Assembly: GCA_934234275.1 (NCBI GenBank)
Contig: CAKQHU010000063.1
Location: 1 to 7,754 of the forward strand
Length of the DNA stretch: 7,754 nt
Direction of reading: 5' to 3'
Source of the DNA: an uncultured Phascolarctobacterium sp.
GTDB lineage: Bacteria; Bacillota; Negativicutes; Acidaminococcales; Acidaminococcaceae
In this document: positions 1-6,322 of the stretch, in pieces
How the letters are laid out: every line of letters begins with the position of its first letter
Position numbering within the stretch: position 1 is the stretch's first letter
Made by a program: the position numbers and the translations under genes
Notes under the pieces: generated by a model
The model's database searches: none
Told to the model about the DNA's origin: nothing
Seen by the model: only the letters and a program-made list of their open reading frames with translations

Positions 1-75
1 GGTGCCTCAGCACAGAATCGAACTGTGGACACAAGGATTTTCAGTCCTTTGCTCTACCAACTGAGCTACCGAGGC
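1..75 (-). tRNA. tRNA-Phe (anticodon GAA)
   Basis: Read on the minus strand this folds as a complete cloverleaf. The acceptor stem is GCCTCGG paired with CTGAGGC, the D arm is GCTC/GAGC, the anticodon stem is AAGGA/TCCTT, and the loop CTGAAAA carries GAA. The T arm is CACAG-TTCGATT-CTGTG and the discriminator base is A. The gene encodes its 3' CCA, but the last A falls just outside the window, so only CC (bases 1-2) is visible. It lies 5 bp downstream of tRNA-Asp and is presumably cotranscribed with it from the promoter at 175-203. Further tRNAs or the terminator of the cluster may lie beyond the left edge. Confidence 0.96.
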
Positions 76-80
76 ATGAT

Positions 81-157
81 TGGCGACCCGGATGGGACTC
101 GAACCCACGACCTCCGCCGTGACAGGGCGGCATTCTAACCAACTGAACCACCGGGCC
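81..157 (-). tRNA. tRNA-Asp (anticodon GTC)
   Basis: The minus-strand cloverleaf is complete. The acceptor stem is GGCCCGG paired with CCGGGTC, and the anticodon stem CCGCC/GGCGG encloses the loop CTGTCAC with anticodon GTC. The T arm is GTGGG-TTCGAGT-CCCAT. The discriminator is G, as expected for Asp, and the CCA end is encoded at 83-81. It is the first gene of a tRNA-Asp/tRNA-Phe transcript whose promoter lies immediately upstream. Confidence 0.97.
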
Positions 158-174
158 AATCAACTACGAATTAT

Positions 175-203
175 ATTATACAGGCTTGAACCTATTTTGT
201 CAA
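175..203 (-). promoter_or_regulatory. consensus sigma-A promoter of the tRNA-Asp-Phe operon
   Basis: On the minus strand there is a perfect TTGACA -35 box (203-198), a 17-bp spacer and a perfect TATAAT -10 box (180-175). The start of transcription should be near base 168, about 11 nt before the tRNA-Asp 5' end. The promoter fits in the 53-bp gap after the upstream protein gene, and its -35 box begins 7 bp past that stop codon. A 12/12 match to consensus suits a stable-RNA promoter. Confidence 0.93.
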
Positions 204-210
204 CATCTTT

Positions 211-903
211 TTATACTTTTTTTAAATCTTCCAAAGTGGCCATCAGTTTTTCCTCTATATGCACCTGCAAAGCCTGCAGCTTATCCTCCGCCGGCACGTT
301 GCCAAGCACGTCAAAAGCGTCTGTGGTCAAGGGCAGATGATTCTTGCGCATTTCCGCAAACAGCTCATCACGGAAAATATTATAGGAAAAGTATATCTGA
401 TTGCCATGCTTAAAATCAGTATAATCCAAAAAGATAAAGGAACCGTTGATATAAGGCAAGGGATTATCAGGCGTAATATACAGCTCATAATCTCCTACTT
501 GGGCAGGCAGCGTGCGCCAATAATCCCATTTCTCAAAGTGTAGCGCTTTCGCTTCATACGGCAGCTTATGCACGGTTTTCTTGTCCATGCTGGCCAAAAT
601 ATTAGGCAGGCTCTTGCTCATCATGTCGGCAAAATGCTCGCGGTCACGGCAAAAAAAGCGCACATCGCGAAACGTATGCAGGCCTACGGTTTTTACCGGC
701 ACATAGTCAAAGGTTTCTTTTGTATAAGTCAAATCAAGACGGCAGTGTGATGCTTCATGCACATAGGCTGCAATATTTAAAATCTGCCCATTGATACCGG
801 AACCAGGCACAAGGGTATACTCTCCGATTGCGGCAGGCAAATTGCGCACAAAGTCCCAATCCTTAAGCCCTGCCTCTATTTCTTTGATATCAGGCTGTCC
901 CAT
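211..903 (-). CDS. hypothetical protein with two tandem related modules
   Basis: I do not recognise this 230-residue protein. It has no signal peptide or membrane segment, so it should be cytosolic. It contains an internal duplication: residues 16-31 (WDFVRNLPAAIGEYTL) and 126-141 (WDYWRTLPAQVGDYEL) are identical at 9 of 16 positions, with conservative changes at several others. Each copy is followed by an ING tripeptide (37-39 and 152-154), a beta-rich aromatic stretch, and a helix-like segment (REHFADMMSKSLP at 88-100; DELFAEMRKNHLP at 179-191). The last 30 residues are charged and look helical. The ATG at 903-901 has a good GGAGG (913-909) 5 nt upstream. Only 1 bp separates it from the amidohydrolase stop codon, and its ribosome binding site lies inside that gene, so translation is probably coupled. 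The pairing suggests a partner or auxiliary protein of the amidohydrolase, but no function can be assigned. Confidence 0.88.
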   Translation of the reverse strand: MGQPDIKEIEAGLKDWDFVRNLPAAIGEYTLVPGSGINGQILNIAAYVHEASHCRLDLTYTKETFDYVPVKTVGLHTFRDVRFFCRDREHFADMMSKSLPNILASMDKKTVHKLPYEAKALHFEKWDYWRTLPAQVGDYELYITPDNPLPYINGSFIFLDYTDFKHGNQIYFSYNIFRDELFAEMRKNHLPLTTDAFDVLGNVPAEDKLQALQVHIEEKLMATLEDLKKV

Positions 904-904
904 C

Positions 905-1795
905 TCAACCTCCGCACTTTTCCAGCAGCTTGCCGATTTTACTGTAAATCCTTACTGCATTGTTATAAAATACATCCTCGTGATAGCATTCGGGAACAAC
1001 GTGGCTGATCATCCAGATATACAGGGGAATATTCACCAGCGGCCAGTCGCTGCCATACATGATTTTTTCATAGTTACCAAGATAATTCAGCCAGGTATGC
1101 AACTGACGCAAAAAGCCACGCTGTCTTTCGAGCAGCATCAGCGGTTTAGGATTGCCCTCCACCAGACCGGAAAGGTCAATGCATACGTTGGCGTTCTTGC
1201 AGGCCACCTCTGCCGCATCGGCAAACCACGGACAGCCGCAGTGCGCTATGACAAAGGTAACATCAGGAAACGCTACTGCCGCTTCATCAACAGTCAGCGG
1301 ATGCGAATATTTCAAAAGACCGCTAGGCCAGGCTGTATCGCCTGTGTGAATTGCAATAGGCACATTATAAGCACGCGCCAGTTCAAACAGCGGCCAATGC
1401 CTTTTATCGTTGACATAGACAGCGTTATAACCAGGGTAAAGCTTAATGCCCAGACAATGCGGGTCCTTAATAAAGCGTTCAAATTCTTGCGCTGTTTTTT
1501 CCGCATTTGCTTCGGTTATAGCCTCGCTGTTTACACCCATGCAGTAACCCATATTCTGCGGCTGATTGTAATGCTCCTCGTCAAAAGGCGCTGCAAGGTC
1601 AATCATACGCGGTGTGACACCGCCGTATTTTGAAGACGTATAATTAGTGTTGCCCATAGCTACGGAAAAAACGATATTGTTTTCTTCGCATATTTTCTGC
1701 CAGCAGGCCGCTGTATTTTCATAACCTGCATTAGCTGCAACCTGCACAAAACCATCAACATTGTAGTAATGCATATGGGCATCAATAATCTTCAT
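905..1795 (-). CDS. amidohydrolase-2 family metal-dependent hydrolase
   Basis: This 296-residue protein has the layout of the amidohydrolase-2 (PF04909-type) TIM-barrel family, whose members hydrolyse or decarboxylate small molecules using a bound metal. The metal-site elements appear in order: DAHMH near the N-terminus (His7, His9), GIKLYPGY (Lys118), AIHTGD (His150), FVIAHCG (His185) and MYGSDWP (Asp250). All expected ligands are present, so it is likely active. The length is normal for the family and there is no signal peptide. The ATG at 1795-1793 follows GAGGGG (1807-1802) with 6-nt spacing. It lies 33 bp downstream of the permease gene and 1 bp upstream of the duplicated-module gene. 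Its position behind xpt and a xanthine-type permease suggests a substrate linked to purine bases or another imported ring compound. This is inference, because family membership does not fix the substrate, and it does not resemble a classical guanine or adenine deaminase. Confidence 0.9.
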   Translation of the reverse strand: MKIIDAHMHYYNVDGFVQVAANAGYENTAACWQKICEENNIVFSVAMGNTNYTSSKYGGVTPRMIDLAAPFDEEHYNQPQNMGYCMGVNSEAITEANAEKTAQEFERFIKDPHCLGIKLYPGYNAVYVNDKRHWPLFELARAYNVPIAIHTGDTAWPSGLLKYSHPLTVDEAAVAFPDVTFVIAHCGCPWFADAAEVACKNANVCIDLSGLVEGNPKPLMLLERQRGFLRQLHTWLNYLGNYEKIMYGSDWPLVNIPLYIWMISHVVPECYHEDVFYNNAVRIYSKIGKLLEKCGG

Positions 1796-1828
1796 TTGTA
1801 ACCCCTCTTTATTCTAAAACACGTATCG

Positions 1829-3139
1829 TTATTCTTCTTTCTCTTTAGGCAGAATAATATTTAACACCATAGCCACGATAAAAACTACGGCTACACAGTT
1901 TTCTGCAAAAACATTCTTAATCAGATCAGGGAAAATCTTAAAAATTGCCGGCGTCTGAGTAAAGCCGATACCGATGCTGAGTGCCAAAGAAGCAATCGTT
2001 ACATTACGGGAATTGTAGCCGCAGTTGGCAATCATCTGCACGCCGCTGACTACGATAGAACCGAACATCATCAGTGTACAACCGCCCAAAACTGCCTCCG
2101 GCAGAGATGCCAGCAGCACGCCCAGCGCCGGGAACAGACCTGCCATAATCATAATAACAGCGCCTGTCATGATAGCAAAACGGTTAACAACCTTCGTCAT
2201 AGCAATCAGGCCTACGTTCTGGCTGAAGGAGGTGATAGGCAGGCAACCGAAAACAGAAGACAAGCTGCTTACCAGACCATCGCAGACAATAGAGCCGGAA
2301 ATTTCTTTTTCTTTAACATCACGGCGCAGACCGATAGCAGTCATGGCGGAGGTATCACCAATGGTTTCGGTAGCGGAAACCAGGAAAATCAAAAAGAATG
2401 CAAAAATTGCATCAGGATGGAATTCCATGGTAAAAGGCAGCAGCTGAGGAATAGCAATCAGCTTAACCTCAGAGAGCTTGCTCATGTTTACCATGCCCAT
2501 AAAATAAGCAACTACATAGCCGACAATCAAACCAAAAAGCACGGAAAGCTGTTTGTAGAAGGATTTGGCGAAAATATTGTAGGCAATGCAGCTTACCAAA
2601 GTAATAGTACCTACAATAATATAGGGAGCATCACCGAAGTTTGGGTTGCCGAAGCCACCGCCGAAGGAGTTAGCGCCTACCGCCAACAGAGAGAAACCGA
2701 TGGAGGTAACAACGGTAGCAGCAACAATCGGCGGAATCAAACGACGCCAATATTTTGCACCCAGGCCTAAAAAGCCCTCCAGTAAACCGCCAACCAGTAC
2801 TGCGCCCATAACGCCGCCGTAACCGTACTTAGCGCCGATAACGCAGGCGATAGATACAAAGGTAAAGCTGATGCCCATAACAATAGGCAGACCGCTGCCG
2901 ACACGCCAGACAGGATAAAGCTGAATCAGCGTACCGATGCCTGCCACCAGCATTGCCGACTGCACCAGCGCACCGCTCTGCTCTACCGGCATTTTTACCA
3001 CACCGGCAACAATCAGAATCGGAGCAATGTTTGCAACGAACATTGCCAGAATATGCTGCAGGCCGAAGGGAATTGCCTTGCTTACAGAAATTTTTCCGTC
3101 TAAGTCGTATATCGGATCAGTATATTGTTTTTCGCTCAT
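1829..3139 (-). CDS. pbuX: NCS2-family xanthine/uracil permease
   Basis: A 436-residue polytopic membrane protein of the nucleobase:cation symporter-2 (NAT/NCS2) family, which imports xanthine, uric acid or uracil with protons or sodium. Family marks: GLQHILAMF in the first membrane segment (Gln28-His29), GLPIVMGISF around 83-92, the TM8 motif SATETIGDTSA with Glu258, and the NAT signature QNVGLIAMTKV at 307-317 with Gln307 and Asn308. Length and hydrophobic pattern fit the usual 14-segment fold. The ATG overlaps the xpt stop by one base (TAATG). Its ribosome binding site GAGGA (3150-3146) lies in the last xpt codons, so the two genes are translationally coupled. Pairing with xpt favours xanthine as substrate, as in the Bacillus xpt-pbuX operon, but uracil or urate cannot be excluded from sequence alone. 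Confidence 0.93.
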   Translation of the reverse strand: MSEKQYTDPIYDLDGKISVSKAIPFGLQHILAMFVANIAPILIVAGVVKMPVEQSGALVQSAMLVAGIGTLIQLYPVWRVGSGLPIVMGISFTFVSIACVIGAKYGYGGVMGAVLVGGLLEGFLGLGAKYWRRLIPPIVAATVVTSIGFSLLAVGANSFGGGFGNPNFGDAPYIIVGTITLVSCIAYNIFAKSFYKQLSVLFGLIVGYVVAYFMGMVNMSKLSEVKLIAIPQLLPFTMEFHPDAIFAFFLIFLVSATETIGDTSAMTAIGLRRDVKEKEISGSIVCDGLVSSLSSVFGCLPITSFSQNVGLIAMTKVVNRFAIMTGAVIMIMAGLFPALGVLLASLPEAVLGGCTLMMFGSIVVSGVQMIANCGYNSRNVTIASLALSIGIGFTQTPAIFKIFPDLIKNVFAENCVAVVFIVAMVLNIILPKEKEE

Positions 3140-3726
3140 TACTCTTCCTCATGTCTGAATACTACTGTGTTGGTTTTGGCATCCATCTTATCAATAATAG
3201 CTAAGGAATGCAGGTTATAGCCGGCTTTGCGCAGCTTGTCGCCGCCGCCCTGGAAGCCTTTTTCTACAGCAACACCAACGCCCTCAACAGTAGCACCGGA
3301 CTGACGTACAATATCAATAAGGCCTTCCAGCGCACAGCCGTTAGCCAGGAAGTCATCAATAATCAGCACATGGTCGTTTTTGGAAAGAAATCTTTTGGAA
3401 ACAACAACGTCATTTGTTTTGCTATGGGTATAAGAATAAATTTGAGTGAAGTAAACATCCTTATCCATATTGCTACCGCTGGATTTCTTGGCAAACACTA
3501 CCGGAACGCCAAAATACATTGCCGCAACGCAGGCAATACCGATACCGGAAGCTTCAATAGTCAGGATTTTAGTAATATTCCTGTCTGCAAACAAGCGCTT
3601 CAATTCTTTACCAAGCTCCGCAACAAACGGCACATCAATCTGATGATTTAAAAAGCTGTCAACCTTCAGGACATTACCGCTTTTGATAACACCGTCATTA
3701 ACAATTTTTTCTTCCAATAATTTCAT
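3139..3726 (-). CDS. xpt: xanthine phosphoribosyltransferase
   Basis: Xpt transfers ribose-5-phosphate from PRPP to xanthine to give XMP, in cytosolic purine salvage. The 195-residue protein matches the Bacillus subtilis type (about 194 residues). It has the hallmark KVDSFLNHQID at 21-31, TIEASGIG at 56-63, a GVPVVFAKK strand and flexible-loop start (73-81), and the PRPP-binding loop VLIIDDFLANGCA at 120-132 with the acidic pair Asp124-Asp125. The frame stays open upstream to an ATG at 3771 (15 more residues). I chose the ATG at 3726 because GGAGGG lies 7 nt before it and the family N-terminus begins there. Another in-frame ATG at 3741 overlaps that ribosome binding site. It is the first gene of the unit that includes the permease, amidohydrolase and duplicated-module protein. 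Confidence 0.95.
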   Translation of the reverse strand: MKLLEEKIVNDGVIKSGNVLKVDSFLNHQIDVPFVAELGKELKRLFADRNITKILTIEASGIGIACVAAMYFGVPVVFAKKSSGSNMDKDVYFTQIYSYTHSKTNDVVVSKRFLSKNDHVLIIDDFLANGCALEGLIDIVRQSGATVEGVGVAVEKGFQGGGDKLRKAGYNLHSLAIIDKMDAKTNTVVFRHEEE

Positions 3727-3733
3727 CGTCAAG

Positions 3734-3739
3734 CCCTCC
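3734..3739 (-). promoter_or_regulatory. ribosome binding site deciding the xpt start
   Basis: GGAGGG on the minus strand, 7 nt before the ATG at 3726. It selects this start over the in-frame ATGs at 3771 and 3741; the second of these overlaps the site itself. Confidence 0.88.
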
Positions 3740-3806
3740 ATAAATTGTTTTTTAACTGCTGCTACGAACATGTCAGCAATAAATTTGTCTTTTAAGTATA
3801 AAGATT

Positions 3807-3835
3807 ATTTTATCACACTGACAATCTATGGTAAA
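3807..3835 (-). promoter_or_regulatory. probable xpt promoter
   Basis: Within the 142-bp sbcC-xpt gap the minus strand shows TTTACC (3835-3830), a 17-bp spacer and TAAAAT (3812-3807) preceded by TGA, an extended -10. The same TGATAAAAT string forms the -10 of the sbcD promoter. A second candidate overlaps it: TTGTCA (3824-3819), 18 bp, TATACT (3800-3795). Either would give a short leader of roughly 60-75 nt before the xpt ATG. I cannot tell which is used. No purine-riboswitch aptamer sequence (no TATAATCCTAATGAT-like, GTTTCTACC-like or GACTATG-like blocks) is present in the leader. Confidence 0.68.
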
Positions 3836-3868
3836 GTGATTTTCTGTTTCCGCAGCGATATTTTTGCC

Positions 3869-6322
3869 TTAATCCACTGCAAGCTCTATTTCGCTGCCTG
3901 TCCCCTGCTCGCCGCGTTTTTTCCTGACGAGAATTTTTTTGTCGATCATTTCCTGCAAATCATGTACGTGCGAAATAATACCTACAAGGCGATGGCCTTC
4001 ACTGAGGCCCTGCAGCGTAGCAATAGCCTGCTGCAGACTGCTGTCATCCAGCGAGCCGAAGCCTTCGTCGACAAACATCGTATCCAGCTGAATGCCGCCT
4101 GCGCTGGACTGCACCTCATCTGCCAGCCCCAGCGCCAACGCCAGCGATGCCATAAAGGATTCGCCACCGCTTAAGGTTTTGACGCTGCGCAGATTGCCGC
4201 TGTAGTAATCCTTAACCTCCAAATCGAGGCCTGTTTTGCTGTTGCCCGTCTTGCTGTCCGCATCCTGCATTTTGTCACGGCACAGCTCGTACTGGCCGCG
4301 GCTCATGTGCAGCAGCCTTACATTGGCGCGCTGCAGAATTTTATCGAAATAGTGCATCTGCACATAGGTTTCCAGATTAACACGTTTTTTGCCGGTCAAG
4401 GTTCCGTTCAGCGTTGCGGAAAGGCTGTTGATCAAGCCGTACTCCGCTTCGCAGGCTGCCCTGCGCGCTTCGTAGCCGCTGACCTCCTGCTTAATCCGCT
4501 GATTGTTCTTGATTGCGGCATAGAGCCGCTTGTCCTGCAGCTCCAGCTCTCGCTGCTGCGCCAACAGCTTTTCATGCTCCTGCTGCAGCTCCTGTTCGTC
4601 AACATCCGTCAGCAGCTCATTCTGCTCGGCGAGCTGCTTTTTCAGCTCCTGCAGCTGTCCTTCGGCACCAGCCAGTTGCTGCCTTATGCTCTGCGCCGCA
4701 GCCTCCGCCTGCTTGTCGGCAGCCTTCTGCTGCTCCAAAGTTTTCGCCAGCTTACGGTATTGCTCCACCTTTTCCTGCAAAAAGCCCATCTTCAGGCGCA
4801 GGGACGTAATCTTATTGTTAACATCCTTCAGCTCTGCCTGCGCTTTTTCAGCAATCAGCTTCAAATCATCACAGCCAAGCAGCTCCACGCCCTTGCCTAG
4901 CAGCAAGGTTTTATCCAGCTCAAGATGCTCCTTCAAAGCCTTGCCTTCACCTATAAGGCCGTCCCTTATTTTCTGAGCAGCCTCAGCCTTAGCGCGCGCC
5001 TGCTCAACATCGTTTTCGGTAGGTGCGTCCTGCGCCAGCTGCACAGGCTGCGGATGCTCGCAGGAACCGCAAACCGGGCAAGGCTTACCGGGTTTCAGCT
5101 TATCATGCGCCAGAAGTCCCGCCTGCGCGCCCAAAAATCTGTCAAAACAAGCATCGCTCTGCTCATTAAGATAATTGAAATTATCACAGGCCTGCTTATA
5201 CTCCTGACGCTTCTGCAGCAGAGCAACCTCCTGCCTTTGATACCGCTGCTGCATATCCTGCAGTTGCAGCAGCTCCCTTTGACGTGCAGCCAGCTGCTGC
5301 CTTTCGGTTTGCAGCTGTGCCAGCTCCACCTCGCCCTTTTGCGCTTCGTTGACCTCTGCCTCAAGCTTTTGCAGAGCCTCCTGCCTTTGCACTGCCGCAG
5401 CTGCTTCCTGCTCCAGCCGCTTTTGCATACTTACGATTTTGGCATCTGTTGTCTGCATATACTTTTCAAGCTGCTGCTTTTTATCAATAGCACCCAAGCT
5501 GTCCTGCAGCGCAGTCAGATTTTTCGTCACGATAGCCGCTGCTGCCGCCACCTGCTGCTGTTCCTTTTCGTCCAGAGCAATAATCGTATCAACCAAGGCC
5601 AGTACTTCTTCAACACAGCCCTCGTAATGACGCAAAGCAAAGCTCTGCAGCTGCTCCGTATATGCGGGATAAATGCAGCTGATGCCGTTCAACGCCTGCT
5701 CACTTCGACGCTGCTGCTCGGCAAATTCATTGCGCTTGGCCGCAGCATCCTGCTTCAGCTTCTCCTGCAGCTGCTGAAAAAAGTATGTATGAAACAAATC
5801 GCGGAAGATTTTACTGCGCTCATCCGTATTGGTATCCAAAAATTTGCGGAACTGTCCCTGAGCAATCATCGTAATCTGCGTAAACTGCTTGTGATTAAGC
5901 CCCAACAGCTCCACAATGCTTTTATCTACTTCCGACATTCTCGTTACCGGCACGCGGTCATCGGGATAGTAAAGCTCGGCGCCGGCCTTCTCCTTTGTCA
6001 TACCGCTACCGCGCTTCGCCGGACGGCGGTACTCCGGGTTACGTTTTACCCTGTAGCACTTGCCGCGGAAGGAAAACTCCAGCTCCACAAACGTCGGCGT
6101 ATCGGCATCCGCATATTGGCTGCGCAGCATGTTGGCATCCCGCACACCGCCGCTCGTCTGCCCGTATAAGGCATAGGAAACGGCATCAAAAATTACGGTT
6201 TTGCCGGCACCGGTATCACCGGTAATCAGATACAGTCCCTGCTCTCCCAGCTGGGAAAAATCTATAACGGTTTGCCCCGCATACGGACCAAACGCACTCA
6301 TAACCAGCTTCAGCGGTCTCAT
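3869..6322 (-). CDS. sbcC: exonuclease complex subunit SbcC (Rad50-like ATPase)
   Basis: SbcC is the SMC-like ATPase of the SbcCD (Mre11-Rad50 type) nuclease, which opens DNA hairpins and trims blocked double-strand ends. The N-terminal ATPase half has Walker A GDTGAGKT (35-42) and the Q-loop AQGQF (Gln155). Coiled-coil arms rich in Leu, Gln, Glu and Ala run at about 183-405 and 432-640, either side of the zinc hook KPCPVCG (Cys415, Cys418). The C-terminal half has the ABC signature LSGGES (717-722), Walker B MFVDEGFGSLD (Asp752, Glu753), and the H-loop His785. All catalytic motifs are intact. At 817 residues it is clearly shorter than E. coli SbcC (1048) or the B. subtilis protein, and the shortening is in the coiled-coil arms. 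Its ATG overlaps the sbcD stop (ATGA) and is preceded by a perfect GGAGGTGA 6 nt upstream. Confidence 0.97.
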   Translation of the reverse strand: MRPLKLVMSAFGPYAGQTVIDFSQLGEQGLYLITGDTGAGKTVIFDAVSYALYGQTSGGVRDANMLRSQYADADTPTFVELEFSFRGKCYRVKRNPEYRRPAKRGSGMTKEKAGAELYYPDDRVPVTRMSEVDKSIVELLGLNHKQFTQITMIAQGQFRKFLDTNTDERSKIFRDLFHTYFFQQLQEKLKQDAAAKRNEFAEQQRRSEQALNGISCIYPAYTEQLQSFALRHYEGCVEEVLALVDTIIALDEKEQQQVAAAAAIVTKNLTALQDSLGAIDKKQQLEKYMQTTDAKIVSMQKRLEQEAAAAVQRQEALQKLEAEVNEAQKGEVELAQLQTERQQLAARQRELLQLQDMQQRYQRQEVALLQKRQEYKQACDNFNYLNEQSDACFDRFLGAQAGLLAHDKLKPGKPCPVCGSCEHPQPVQLAQDAPTENDVEQARAKAEAAQKIRDGLIGEGKALKEHLELDKTLLLGKGVELLGCDDLKLIAEKAQAELKDVNNKITSLRLKMGFLQEKVEQYRKLAKTLEQQKAADKQAEAAAQSIRQQLAGAEGQLQELKKQLAEQNELLTDVDEQELQQEHEKLLAQQRELELQDKRLYAAIKNNQRIKQEVSGYEARRAACEAEYGLINSLSATLNGTLTGKKRVNLETYVQMHYFDKILQRANVRLLHMSRGQYELCRDKMQDADSKTGNSKTGLDLEVKDYYSGNLRSVKTLSGGESFMASLALALGLADEVQSSAGGIQLDTMFVDEGFGSLDDSSLQQAIATLQGLSEGHRLVGIISHVHDLQEMIDKKILVRKKRGEQGTGSEIELAVD

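Noticed and set aside
791..1633. 280-codon open frame on the plus strand
   Set aside because: It is antisense to the amidohydrolase, whose metal-site motifs are all intact; no motif or start signal supports the antisense reading.
3727..3771. 15-residue N-terminal extension of Xpt from the ATG at 3771
   Set aside because: The GGAGGG site and the family N-terminus both point to the ATG at 3726; the extension reads through that ribosome binding site.
3765..3773. CGAACATGT resembling half of a LexA or PurR box near xpt
   Set aside because: Only one half matches: the LexA second half GTTCG is missing and the PurR core has mismatches. It lies downstream of the predicted promoters with no second copy.
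3777..3868. Possible terminator between sbcC and xpt
   Set aside because: No stable stem followed by a T run is visible on the minus strand; the short A/T runs alone are not a terminator.
4500..5800. Many recurring CTGCAG and CAGCTGCTG strings
   Set aside because: They are codon repeats for Leu-Gln and Gln-Gln in the SbcC coiled coil, not an organised DNA repeat or CRISPR array; spacing is irregular.
4925..6169. 414-codon open frame on the plus strand
   Set aside because: It lies fully antisense to sbcC, which has every family motif. The Leu/Ser-rich translation reflects the reverse of Leu-Gln-rich coiled-coil codons, and it has no recognisable domain or convincing ribosome binding site.
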